Positions 26,725-34,112 of a DNA stretch of 64,000 nucleotides are shown in pieces. Position 1 is the stretch's first letter. Each line of letters starts with the position of its first letter. The position numbers and the translations under genes were made by a program. The notes beneath the pieces were generated by a model, which saw nothing but the letters and a program-made list of their open reading frames with translations, did no database searches and was not told the DNA's origin. Origin of the DNA: Rhodospirillaceae bacterium (GTDB lineage: Bacteria; Pseudomonadota; Alphaproteobacteria; Reyranellales; Reyranellaceae); the NCBI GenBank assembly GCA_009772935.1, contig WOUR01000005.1:1-64000 (forward strand), in the 5' to 3' direction.

Positions 26725-27861
26725 CTACTGCGCGACGCGGAACGGCGTGCGAGTATACTTGCCGCCGACCAGCTTCGAGAAGATGAAGCTCGAGATCGGA
26801 ATTCCAGTCATGTCGTCGGCCGAGAAGTTGTAGTTGGCCAGCACGCCGGTGTACGGCGCCTTCATGGCTTCGCAGAGCTTCTCGCCGGTGGCGTCGGCGC
26901 CGGCCTTGTTGAGGGCTGCGGCGATGATGTGGGCGGCATCCCAGGCCGCCGCTTCGTAGTTCTTCGGCGTCGAGTTGTAGGTCTTCTTGTAGAGCTCGAC
27001 GAAATCCTTCTGGTGCGGCAGCGGATCCTCGCCGACGACGAACTCGGGGATCACGATGTTGTCGGCGGCCGGTCCCATCGCGTTCACGTATTCGTAGGAC
27101 GAGGAGCCGATCGCGGCGATCACCGGCTGGGTGATCTGGATCTGCTTGACGTTGCGGAACGGCGTGGCCGAGGTGGCGATGATGAACACCGCGTCCGGCT
27201 GGGAGGCCTTGACCTTCGCCGCCTGGGTGGTGGTGTCGGTGGCGCCGATCTCGAACTTCTCGACCGCGACCAGCTTGACGCCATACTTGTCGGCCAGCGG
27301 CTTCAACTCGGCCATTACGACGTTGCCGTAGCCCGCGTCATGCAGCACGCCGACCTTTGCCGCCTTGATGCTCTTGGCGTATTCGAGCAGCGCCGTCGCA
27401 TTGAGCCGCTGTGGCGGCAGGACGTGCGCCACGCACTTGCGCTCGCGCTCGACCGCCGGACCGATGCCGGTGAAGGCGATCTGCGGGATCTTGTTGGCGT
27501 GCGTCACGCCGCCGACCGCAACGGTGCTGGCGGTGAGGGAGGGGCCGAGCAGCGCCTGGACCTTCTGCCCGAAGATCAGATCGTTGGCCTTGCTGAGCGC
27601 GGTGTCGGGATTGGAGGCGTCGTCCTCGACGATGATCTTGATCGGACGGCCTTTGATGCCGCCCTTAGCATTGATGTCCTTCTCTGCCAGCAGCAGGCCG
27701 TTGCGCTCGGGCACGCCGAGACCGGCGCCGGCACCGGTGGCCGAAACGATCGCGCCGATCTTGACCGGCTCGCCTGAGGTCTGGGCCTGGACGGCGATGG
27801 CCGACAGGCCAACCAGCGCCGTGGCGCCGGCGAGTTTCGAGATTAACGATGACAGCGACAT
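26725..27861 (-). CDS. ABC transporter substrate-binding protein (Leu/Ile/Val-type periplasmic)
   Basis: Periplasmic ligand-binding protein of the HAAT importer, 378 residues. It begins MSLSSLISKLAGATALVGLS at ATG 27861, after GGAGG, and the signal peptide is cut near AVQAQT. The mature part opens with PVKIGAIVSATGAGAGLGVPERNGLLLAEKDINAKGGI, a Peripla_BP_6 fold, and ends in FSKLVGGKYTRTPFRVAQ. Close relatives bind amino acids, aromatic acids or amides. Position between a group-D monooxygenase and the permeases suggests the ligand is the monooxygenase substrate or a related acid. Confidence 0.92.
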   Translation of the reverse strand: MSLSSLISKLAGATALVGLSAIAVQAQTSGEPVKIGAIVSATGAGAGLGVPERNGLLLAEKDINAKGGIKGRPIKIIVEDDASNPDTALSKANDLIFGQKVQALLGPSLTASTVAVGGVTHANKIPQIAFTGIGPAVERERKCVAHVLPPQRLNATALLEYAKSIKAAKVGVLHDAGYGNVVMAELKPLADKYGVKLVAVEKFEIGATDTTTQAAKVKASQPDAVFIIATSATPFRNVKQIQITQPVIAAIGSSSYEYVNAMGPAADNIVIPEFVVGEDPLPHQKDFVELYKKTYNSTPKNYEAAAWDAAHIIAAALNKAGADATGEKLCEAMKAPYTGVLANYNFSADDMTGIPISSFIFSKLVGGKYTRTPFRVAQ

Positions 27862-27908
27862 TCTTCTTTCCTCCCACACGTTGAGCTTCTTTGTGGCCGC
27901 GGCTCGGG

Positions 27909-29153
27909 TCAGAGCAGCGGCGGTGGCCCGGCCATGCCGAGTTCGTGTTGTCCGAACAATGCACCCTGGACGTCGGTCGAGAACATGACGTGGGCATTGG
28001 CTGCGTGCGCATCGCGGAACAGCCGCTGCATCGGGCCGTCGAGGTAGAGCCCGCTCGATCCCGCAATCCCCATCAGGATGTCGACCGCTTCGAGACAGAG
28101 CCTGGCGGAGAAGAAGGCGTCCCGCCGGTAGCGCAGCTTGTCGGCGTGGGCGGCATCGGCACCGGCGCGGGCTACGGTCATTGCGTGGTCGCAGGCCCGG
28201 CGCATCAGCACATCGGCGGTGTCGATGCGCACGCTCGCCTCGGCGACCTTGATCTGCACGGACTGGCTCGCACCGAAGGGCTGCCCTGTCGTCGTCGCGT
28301 TGCGCGTGCGGGCCGCGCCGACGACCGCCTCGTAGGCGCCTTGGGCGCAGCCCAGCATCACGCCCGACAGAACGTAGGGTCCGAGGGCGAGCATGGGCAG
28401 CCTGAACAGGGGTGAGGGATTGACGATAGAGCCGGCGTGCGGCTTGCCGTTCATCGACCGGGCCGAGATCGTGCGGAACTCCGGCACAAAGAGGTTCCTG
28501 ATCTCGACGTCCTTCGAGCCGGTCCCCGAGAGACCGACGGCATGCCAGGTGTCGATGATCTCGTACTGTGAGCGATGCACCAGGGCGAAGCGCTGGTCGA
28601 CGGGCGGGCCATCGTCGCTCTCGCGCAGCATGAAGCCCAGCATGTTCCAGTCGGAATTGTCGACGCCGGAGGAAAGCGGCCAGCGCCCCGAGACCTCGTA
28701 GCCGCCCTCGACCTTGCGGCCACGCCCGGCCGGAAAGATGAGCGAGGTGGCGATCAGCACGTCGGGCGAGGTATCCCAGATCTCGTCCTGCGCCTCGGGT
28801 TGGAAGTAGCCCAGCATCCAGTGATGACTCGAGAGGTTGCCGAGGTTCCAGGCGGTCGACGGGCAGACGCGGGCGATCTCCGCGCAGGTGTCGACCAGGA
28901 TGCCGACATCCAGATCGGCCCCGCCGACGCGCGCCGGCTGGACCATGCGGAAGAGGCCGGTGCGATGCAGGTCGCGCTCGGTATCGTCGGGCAGGCGGCG
29001 TAGCCTTTCGCATTCCCCGGCGCGGGCGGCGACCGCCGGCACCAGCGCGCGCGCGCGGTCGAGCATCTCTTGATAGGTGACGCCCGTGAAAGAGACCGGC
29101 GTGTTGGGCAACGTCGCCGACCGTGTCCAGTCGGCGGCCCGCTTGGTCCGCAT
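27909..29153 (-). CDS. Acyl-CoA dehydrogenase-like flavin monooxygenase (group D, HpaB/HsaA-like)
   Basis: A 414-residue protein with the acyl-CoA dehydrogenase fold used by two-component aromatic hydroxylases and sulfur oxygenases. Features: GLFRMVQPARVGGADLDV, VCPSTAWNLGNLSSHHWML, GGYEVSGRWPLSSGVDNSDW, and the C-terminal helical bundle with RYRRDAFFSARLCLEAVDIL and AANAHVMFSTDVQ, as in the HsaA/4-hydroxyphenylacetate oxygenase group. The acyl-CoA dehydrogenase catalytic Glu is not apparent, in line with oxygenase use. ATG 29153 follows GGGAGGAAATTCG. It is first in the leftward unit with the Liv importer, and the divergent promoter bears two matched palindromes. Confidence 0.85.
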   Translation of the reverse strand: MRTKRAADWTRSATLPNTPVSFTGVTYQEMLDRARALVPAVAARAGECERLRRLPDDTERDLHRTGLFRMVQPARVGGADLDVGILVDTCAEIARVCPSTAWNLGNLSSHHWMLGYFQPEAQDEIWDTSPDVLIATSLIFPAGRGRKVEGGYEVSGRWPLSSGVDNSDWNMLGFMLRESDDGPPVDQRFALVHRSQYEIIDTWHAVGLSGTGSKDVEIRNLFVPEFRTISARSMNGKPHAGSIVNPSPLFRLPMLALGPYVLSGVMLGCAQGAYEAVVGAARTRNATTTGQPFGASQSVQIKVAEASVRIDTADVLMRRACDHAMTVARAGADAAHADKLRYRRDAFFSARLCLEAVDILMGIAGSSGLYLDGPMQRLFRDAHAANAHVMFSTDVQGALFGQHELGMAGPPPLL

Positions 29154-29217
29154 ATCGAATTTCCTCCCGGCGCCTCGGCGCTTGTTCTTGCCGCAACGAT
29201 GCTTGCGTCACGCGATC

Positions 29218-29231
29218 AGGTCAAGTGACCT
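29218..29231. promoter_or_regulatory. Palindrome 1, probable TetR-family operator
   Basis: AGGTCAAGTGACCT: six-base arms around two bases. It shares the core GGTC-N4-GACC with the palindrome 21 bases (two helix turns) to the right. Both lie between the monooxygenase and VOC genes, about 0.5 kb from a TetR gene. Confidence 0.6.
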
Positions 29232-29238
29232 AATATGT

Positions 29239-29252
29239 TGGTCGATTGACCA
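29239..29252. promoter_or_regulatory. Palindrome 2, probable TetR-family operator
   Basis: TGGTCGATTGACCA: five-base arms around four bases, with the same GGTC-N4-GACC core as palindrome 1, centre-to-centre 21 bases. It ends 57 bases before the VOC start. Confidence 0.6.
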
Positions 29253-29309
29253 TGTCGCGTGCGATCACGATACTTCGCGCCAACGAGACAGCGCTTGGGA
29301 GGAGCAGTG

Positions 29310-29756
29310 ATGGCAATCAAGGTGCTCGAACTTCATCATCAGGGCGTGCGTATCGACGCCGATGACAAGACGATCGAAGACCTCAAGAAGTTCTACACTG
29401 GCGTCCTCGGCCTCGAGCACGACACCGGCCGTCCGGAGATCCCTGGCATCCCCGGCATGTGGATCAACATCGGAGAAGTGGGGCAGATCCACCTGATCGG
29501 CGGCGACCTGCCGTCGAGGTTCGCGCAAGGGCCGGGCAAGGATCCGACTGCGCCGCACGTGGCGCTGGCTGTCGAGAACATCGTCGAGACCAAGGCCGAG
29601 CTCGACCGGCTCGGCGCGGACTACTGGTCGCTCAAGGGGGCGACCGGCCCGGACGCGGAGCAGCTCTTCCTCAAGGATCCGTGCGGCAACATGGTGGAAC
29701 TCCACCAGTACGACAAATGCCGCTGCCGCCTGAAGAGCCGCGTGAGGCCGGCCTAG
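29310..29756 (+). CDS. VOC family (glyoxalase-like) protein
   Basis: A single-module VOC protein of 148 residues: LELHHQGVRI with the first metal-type His, FYTGVLGLEHDTGRPEIPG, QIHLIGGD, APHVALAVENI, and a final FLKDPCGNMVELHQYD with the Glu ligand. Length and motifs match glyoxalase/fosfomycin-resistance/dioxygenase relatives, and the substrate is open. ATG 29310 is preceded by GGGAGGAG. It is divergent from the monooxygenase across the paired palindromes and its stop abuts the TetR stop, so it probably belongs to the same regulon. Confidence 0.85.
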   Translation: MAIKVLELHHQGVRIDADDKTIEDLKKFYTGVLGLEHDTGRPEIPGIPGMWINIGEVGQIHLIGGDLPSRFAQGPGKDPTAPHVALAVENIVETKAELDRLGADYWSLKGATGPDAEQLFLKDPCGNMVELHQYDKCRCRLKSRVRPA

Positions 29757-30445
29757 CGCCCGACGGGGGCGGCGAGGCCGGCGCAGACGAAGGGCACGAT
29801 CTCGCGGATGGCGGCGTCCATGTCCGCAGGATCGCAGCGCCCCTGGGAGATCGCTTCCAGCCGGCCGGGCTGCAGCAGCGTCCAGACGTAGGCGCCCATC
29901 ATGAAGTAGTAGCGCCAGTAGAGCGTCTTCGCCGGGATCTTCGGCAGGGCCCGCCGGAGGGCGGCGACGTACAGCGCATTGGTCTCGTCGTAGATGTCGG
30001 CCCGCACCATGCTGGCGGTATCGTCCGGGTCGGTGAACAGGCGGGCGTGCATTTGCATCGACGCCCGCCGCCCGCCGGCTCGCGGTTCGGCCAGCAACAG
30101 CGGGCGGACCAGCGCATCGACCAGCACGTCGAGCGGAACGATGCCGCGGGGGTACCGGGCCTCTGCCTCCAGCAGGAGCTTGCGCCGCCGCTCGGTCACT
30201 TCGGTGCCGTGCCGCGCCACCACCGCCTCGAAGATCGCGCGCTTGGAGTCGAAGTAATAGTGGAGCTGCCCGACGTTCACGCGGGCGCGGCTGGCGATCG
30301 CGCGGGTGGTCGCGCCGCCATAGCCCACCCGTCCGAAAAGTTCCTCGGCGACGTCCAGAATGCGTTCGGGCAGGTTGGGGCGGGCCGCACTGCGGCGCCG
30401 CGGTGCGGCAGGCTTCGACTTCCTCACGATTGTCTTTCTCGCCAC
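29753..30445 (-). CDS. TetR family transcriptional regulator
   Basis: A 230-residue repressor-type protein. The N-terminal helix-turn-helix is clear at about residues 26-75 (RILDVAEELFGRVGYGGATT, then VGQLHYYFDSKRAIFEAVV), after a basic arm RKSKPAAPRRRSAA. The C-terminal ligand domain (RLFTDPDDTASMVRADIYDE, YFMMGAYVWTLL) resembles the TetR_C domains that sense acyl or aromatic ligands. It converges on the VOC gene with overlapping stops. The paired palindromes at 29218-29252 are the best candidate operators, and its own promoter lies in the 100-base gap to the aldo/keto reductase. Confidence 0.88.
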   Translation of the reverse strand: MARKTIVRKSKPAAPRRRSAARPNLPERILDVAEELFGRVGYGGATTRAIASRARVNVGQLHYYFDSKRAIFEAVVARHGTEVTERRRKLLLEAEARYPRGIVPLDVLVDALVRPLLLAEPRAGGRRASMQMHARLFTDPDDTASMVRADIYDETNALYVAALRRALPKIPAKTLYWRYYFMMGAYVWTLLQPGRLEAISQGRCDPADMDAAIREIVPFVCAGLAAPVGR

Positions 30446-30545
30446 TTTGCATCCTGCTCGAAATCGTCGGGCTTTTCATAAGGGCAAGCAGAAAGGTTTT
30501 CCATGGCGGCTGCGGAACCTTGTCGCCGCATGCTAGAATGCAGCC

Positions 30546-31520
30546 ATGAAAACCAAGCTCCTCGGCCGCACCGGCATCCACGTCTCGCAACTCTGCTTCG
30601 GCACCATGTCGTTCGGCGGCGATGCCGACGAGGCCACGTCTGCGTCGATGTACAAGGCGGTGCGCGACGCGGGGATCAACTTCTTCGATACGGCCAACGA
30701 GTACAACAAGGGCAGATCCGAGGAGATCCTCGGCCGGCTGGCGAAGGATCATCGCGACGACCTCGTGATCACCACCAAGTGCTTCAACAAGACTGGCCCC
30801 GACGTGAACGCGGGCGGGGCCAACCGGCGCCACGTCGTGCAGGCGGTCGAGGCGAGCCTGCGCCGCCTTCAGACCGACCGGATCGACGTGCTGTTCCTCC
30901 ACCGCTTCGATCCGGTGACACCGATCGACGAGATGATGCGCGGACTCGAGGATCTCGTGCGCTCGGGCAAGGTGATCTATCCCGCGGTCAGCAACTGGTC
31001 GGCCTGGCAGACCCAGCGCGCCGTCGACATCCAGGAGCGCAACGAGTGGGCGCGCCTGCAGGTCATCCAGCCGATGTACAATCTGGTGAAGCGCCAGGCC
31101 GAGGTCGAGCTGCTGCCGATGGCGGCGGCCAACGGAATCGGCGTCATTCCCTACAGCCCGGCGGCCGCCGGTCTCCTGTCGGGGAAGTATTTCGGGCAGG
31201 CGTCCGGGCGGCTCAAGACCAACAAGATGTACGAGGCGCGCTACGGCGAGGAATGGGCCTTCGAGACCGCCGAGAAATACGTCGCTTTGTGCAAGGAGAA
31301 GGGCCTGCATCCGGTCAGTGCGGCCATCGCCTGGGTGGGCGCGCATCCGGCCATCACCGCGCCCATCATCGGTGCGCGCAATCTCGACCAGCTCAAGGAC
31401 TCGCTCGCGTCGGTGAGCGTCGACATGACGCCCGAGCTGCGTGCCGAGATCGCTGCTCTCTCGCGCACGCCGCCGCCTGCCACCGACCGGCTGGAAGAGC
31501 AGAAGGTCGTGAAGGCCTGA
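30546..31520 (+). CDS. Aldo/keto reductase
   Basis: NAD(P)H-dependent carbonyl reductase with a TIM barrel, 324 residues. The catalytic tetrad is D48 and Y53 (FFDTANEYNKG), K78 (ITTKCF) and H119 (LFLHRFDP). SNWSAWQ and GVIPYSPAAAGLLSGKY follow the YajO/YhdN-like AKR pattern, and the cofactor-binding region lies near APIIGARNLDQLKDSL. It is divergent from the TetR gene by 100 bases, so it may share that regulator. The substrate is unknown. Confidence 0.9.
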   Translation: MKTKLLGRTGIHVSQLCFGTMSFGGDADEATSASMYKAVRDAGINFFDTANEYNKGRSEEILGRLAKDHRDDLVITTKCFNKTGPDVNAGGANRRHVVQAVEASLRRLQTDRIDVLFLHRFDPVTPIDEMMRGLEDLVRSGKVIYPAVSNWSAWQTQRAVDIQERNEWARLQVIQPMYNLVKRQAEVELLPMAAANGIGVIPYSPAAAGLLSGKYFGQASGRLKTNKMYEARYGEEWAFETAEKYVALCKEKGLHPVSAAIAWVGAHPAITAPIIGARNLDQLKDSLASVSVDMTPELRAEIAALSRTPPPATDRLEEQKVVKA

Positions 31521-31862
31521 GCCGGCTCAGCCCGGCTCCCGCCGGCCGTCGAAATGCCGGGCCCCGGTGAACAAACGAAACAAACGAATTGAATGTCGCA
31601 GCCCCTCGGGACGGTATCCAGATACCGCTGATGGGCCGATGTTTCTCGCCGGTGCCTGCAAGAACCCTGTTCCAAGAAGCCTGCCAGGCCTTATTCGCGA
31701 AGGGGGCCTGCGCCTCGGGCGTGCGCAGGCTTTCGATGGGCGTCCTGGCCAACACCGGCTGGTGCCGTCGTTCAGGTGAAGTCGAGCGTGCAGCCGTGAG
31801 CCTTCTCGAAGGCGGCACGAGTTCCTCGACCACGCCCTGCAGGGCGATCGTGCTGAAGACTC
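31521..31862. other. Intergenic region without a recognisable gene
   Basis: These 342 bases separate the aldo/keto reductase from the YbaK-type gene. Open frames exist on both strands, but none has a convincing family, ribosome site or start. Visible structure: a direct repeat ACAAACGAA twice in tandem (near 31570-31588) and a palindrome, CGGTATC-CA-GATACCG, at 31612-31627. The GC-rich start (31521-31547, GCCGGC arms) could serve as a terminator for the reductase gene. A decayed gene or an unrecognised small RNA is possible. Confidence 0.4.
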
Positions 31863-32336
31863 TCACAGCGAACCAGGGCTTTCGCACACGTCGATCCATT
31901 CGGCATTCACGAGAGACGCCATGCGATCGGGAGAAATGCGCACCGCCGTATTGGTCGAGCCAGCGGCCGGAACCACCTCATCGAACGCCTTGAGCGATAC
32001 GTCGCAATAGACGTGCAGCGACGTGGCGAGGCCGAATGGACACACGCCGCCGACGGGATGGCCGGTCAACGCCACGACTTCATCGGCGCCGAGCATCCTG
32101 GGTTTCCCGCCCAGCACGTCCTTGATCTTCCGGTTGTTCAGCCGCGCAGCGCCCGACGTGACGATCAGCAGATTGCGGTCCTTGATGCGCAGCGACAGCG
32201 TCTTGGCGATCTGCGCCGGCGCGACGCCATGTCCGCGCGCCGCCATCTCGACGGTGGCCGTGCTGGCATCCAGTTCGACGACCTCCAGGTCCGGTGCGTT
32301 TCGGGCGAGAAATGTACGTACTGCTTCGACGGTCAT
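31863..32336 (-). CDS. YbaK/EbsC family aminoacyl-tRNA deacylase
   Basis: A 157-residue protein of the YbaK/ProX group that clears misacylated tRNA, often Cys- or Ala-tRNA(Pro). Seen: TVEMAARGHGVAPAQIAKTL (nucleic-acid side helix), LLIVTSGAARLNNRKIKDVLG with the family Lys, and GHPVGGVCPFGL, the hallmark GG-x-x-P-x-G loop. I start it at ATG 32336 (MTVEAVRTFLAR); an extension to 32489 would read through a dispersed-repeat-like sequence (CHPKRSEELFAF) and is rejected. A free-standing editing enzyme is the likely role. Confidence 0.85.
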   Translation of the reverse strand: MTVEAVRTFLARNAPDLEVVELDASTATVEMAARGHGVAPAQIAKTLSLRIKDRNLLIVTSGAARLNNRKIKDVLGGKPRMLGADEVVALTGHPVGGVCPFGLATSLHVYCDVSLKAFDEVVPAAGSTNTAVRISPDRMASLVNAEWIDVCESPGSL

Positions 32337-32337
32337 G

Positions 32338-32372
32338 AAAGCGAAAAGCTCCTCACTTCGTTTGGGATGACA
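32338..32372. repeat. Fragment resembling a dispersed HPKRSEE-type repeat
   Basis: The sequence around 32341-32372 (CTCCTCACTTCGTTTGGGATGA on + in two parts) would encode HPKRSEEL on the minus strand. This resembles the short, widely dispersed element whose spurious translation HPERSEES is met in many bacterial genomes. Only one copy is in this window, so the repeat nature comes from memory of the pattern, not from the sequence given. Confidence 0.45.
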
Positions 32373-32487
32373 CCTTTGGAGAAAGCGCCCCGTGGGAATC
32401 GTATCGCATGGTGGGCGGTAGCCGCGAATTTCCATGACAAACCCGGCTATGGCGGTACCGTCGGCCAACTCTTCACGGGAGAAGCGC

Positions 32488-33330
32488 ATGCCGACGATCG
32501 ATGCCCAGGTTCACTGCTATGAGCGCAATCACCCGGGTCGCCCGTGGACGGCCGTGCTGGCAGGCCCACCCGAGGTCACCGCCGAGGACATGATCAAGGC
32601 CATGGACGAGGTCGGCGTCGACGGCGCGCTGCTGGTCTCGGTCTATACGATGTACCGTTGGGACGAGAGCTATGCGGTAGGCGTGCAGAAGGCGCATCCC
32701 GGTCGGTTCGGCGTCATCAAGCCGGTCAATGCCAACGATCCGGCGGTCGAGGGCACGATCGCGGACTGGGCGGCGATGGACGGCACGGTCGCCATCCGCA
32801 TCATGTTCACCCCGGAGATCTCGACCGACGCGGCCGATCCCGGCATCAACCGCGTTCTGGCTGCTGCTGCCAGGCACGACCTGCCGGTCAACCTGATGGC
32901 ACGCGGTCGCCTGCCGCAGGTCGCCGAGCTCGCCAGGCGCAATCCCAATACGACCCTGGTGATCGATCATCTCGGCCTCGAGCAGCCGATGGCGCCGCCG
33001 GTGCCGAAGGAACCCTGGCACGAACTGCCCAAGCTGCTGGCACTGGCGGAGCATCCGAACGTCGTCGTTAAGATCACGGGCGCCTGCACGCTCAGCCACG
33101 AGAAGTTCCCCTACAAGGACATCTGGGATCCGCTGGGCCGCATCTTCGACGCCTTCACGCTGGATCGCTGCATGTGGGGCACCGACTGGACCCGCGCCGT
33201 GGCGCTGCTCACCTACAAGGAGGGTGTCGACGCCTTCCGCGTCAGCGACCGCCTGTCCGACAGCGATCGTGCGATCCTGATGGGCGGTTCGCTGCAGAAG
33301 ATCTACGGCTGGTCGCCGGCCAGGAAGTAG
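32488..33330 (+). CDS. Amidohydrolase-2 family hydrolase
   Basis: A 280-residue metal-dependent TIM-barrel hydrolase of the amidohydrolase-2 group (relatives: 2-pyrone-4,6-dicarboxylate lactonase, ACMS decarboxylase). Start at ATG 32488 (MPTIDAQVHCYERNHPGRP), after GGGAGAAG. Seen: DAQVHCYE in place of DxHxH, LPVNLMARGRLPQ, VIDHLGLEQP with a candidate His, and FDRCMWGTDWTR-type MWGTDWTRA with the catalytic Asp. The HxH opening reads QVHCY, so only one His is kept, as in lactonase-type members. Substrate unknown. Confidence 0.85.
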   Translation: MPTIDAQVHCYERNHPGRPWTAVLAGPPEVTAEDMIKAMDEVGVDGALLVSVYTMYRWDESYAVGVQKAHPGRFGVIKPVNANDPAVEGTIADWAAMDGTVAIRIMFTPEISTDAADPGINRVLAAAARHDLPVNLMARGRLPQVAELARRNPNTTLVIDHLGLEQPMAPPVPKEPWHELPKLLALAEHPNVVVKITGACTLSHEKFPYKDIWDPLGRIFDAFTLDRCMWGTDWTRAVALLTYKEGVDAFRVSDRLSDSDRAILMGGSLQKIYGWSPARK

Positions 33331-33342
33331 GCCTGGCACGCA

Positions 33343-34005
33343 TCAGGGCAGGGACAGCGACCCACTTCCCAGGGGCCGCTGCATCAGGATCGAATCGACC
33401 CAGCGGCCGAACTTGAAGCCCACCGCATCGAGCTTGCCGATCTGGCGGAAACCCTGGCTGCCGTGCAGGCCGATCGAGCCTGCATTGCCGCTGTCGCCGA
33501 TGACGGCGAGCACCTGGCGCCAGGGGCCGTTCTCGCATCGCCGGATCAGGGTGCCCAGCAGTTCGCGACCGATGCCGTTGCCCGCAAAGCCATCGCGTAC
33601 GTAGACCGAGTCCTCGATCGTGTGTCGGTAGGCCGGCCGCGGCCGGTAGGGCGAGGCATAGCTGTAGCCCACGATGCGGCCGTCCATCTCGGCCACGAGA
33701 TAGGGCAGGCCAATCCTCAGCACGCTCTCGCGGCGGCCGATCATCTCGGCGACGCTGGGCGGCTCCTCCTCGAAGCTCGCCAGCCCGTGCAGCACGTGGT
33801 GGGCGTAGATCTCCTGCACGAAACGCATGTCGCCCTCGCGGGCGTCCCGAATTTCAACCGCCGTCCTCATCATCGTTCCTTCCGAAAAAACCTGCTCGCG
33901 CGACAGGCCGATGTCCGACAGCAGCCGGTCGTCCAGATTGCGCAGCGCCTCGCGCTGGCGGATGCGCGACCAGGGCGAGCCGCCGATATAGCGACCGATG
34001 TCCAT
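33343..34005 (-). CDS. GNAT acetyltransferase with N-terminal DUF1127 segment
   Basis: A 220-residue product. Residues 1-40 carry a DUF1127 motif (RQREALRNLDDRLLSDIGLSREQ), normally a stand-alone small protein. From about residue 45 comes a phosphinothricin-acetyltransferase-like GNAT domain: EIRDAREGDMRFVQEIYAHHV, HGLASFEEEPPSVAEM, VYVRDGFAGNGIGRELLG (acetyl-CoA loop) and GSIGLHGSQGFRQIG. ATG 34005 has GGGAGAG upstream. Inside the frame, ATG 33873 has its own GGAAGGAA, so the GNAT part alone may also be made. It is divergent from the LysR gene. The acetyl acceptor is unknown. Confidence 0.82.
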   Translation of the reverse strand: MDIGRYIGGSPWSRIRQREALRNLDDRLLSDIGLSREQVFSEGTMMRTAVEIRDAREGDMRFVQEIYAHHVLHGLASFEEEPPSVAEMIGRRESVLRIGLPYLVAEMDGRIVGYSYASPYRPRPAYRHTIEDSVYVRDGFAGNGIGRELLGTLIRRCENGPWRQVLAVIGDSGNAGSIGLHGSQGFRQIGKLDAVGFKFGRWVDSILMQRPLGSGSLSLP

Positions 34006-34063
34006 GAGGAACTCTCCCAACCCGCTGCGATGCGACATGGGTGCAATCTGCTGCCGGCAAAGG

Positions 34064-34101
34064 CATAAGGAAAATCTCGTTGTCTTATGAAAAGCATAAG
34101 A
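34064..34101. promoter_or_regulatory. Palindrome and half-site between GNAT and LysR genes, probable LysR operator
   Basis: TCTTATG-AAAAG-CATAAGA at 34083-34101 is a perfect seven-base inverted repeat. An extra CATAAG half-site lies at 34064-34069. LysR regulators usually bind such interrupted dyads in the divergent promoter next to their own gene; this one ends 12 bases before the LysR start. Confidence 0.6.
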
Positions 34102-34112
34102 GAGAGTTTGAG

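Noticed and set aside
23338..27861. Naming the Liv genes as a leucine transporter
   Set aside because: The family also carries amides, urea and aromatic acids; gene symbols are used for homology only.
29265..31346. A 693-codon minus frame across VOC, TetR and aldo/keto reductase genes
   Set aside because: It crosses three genes with firm families on both strands.
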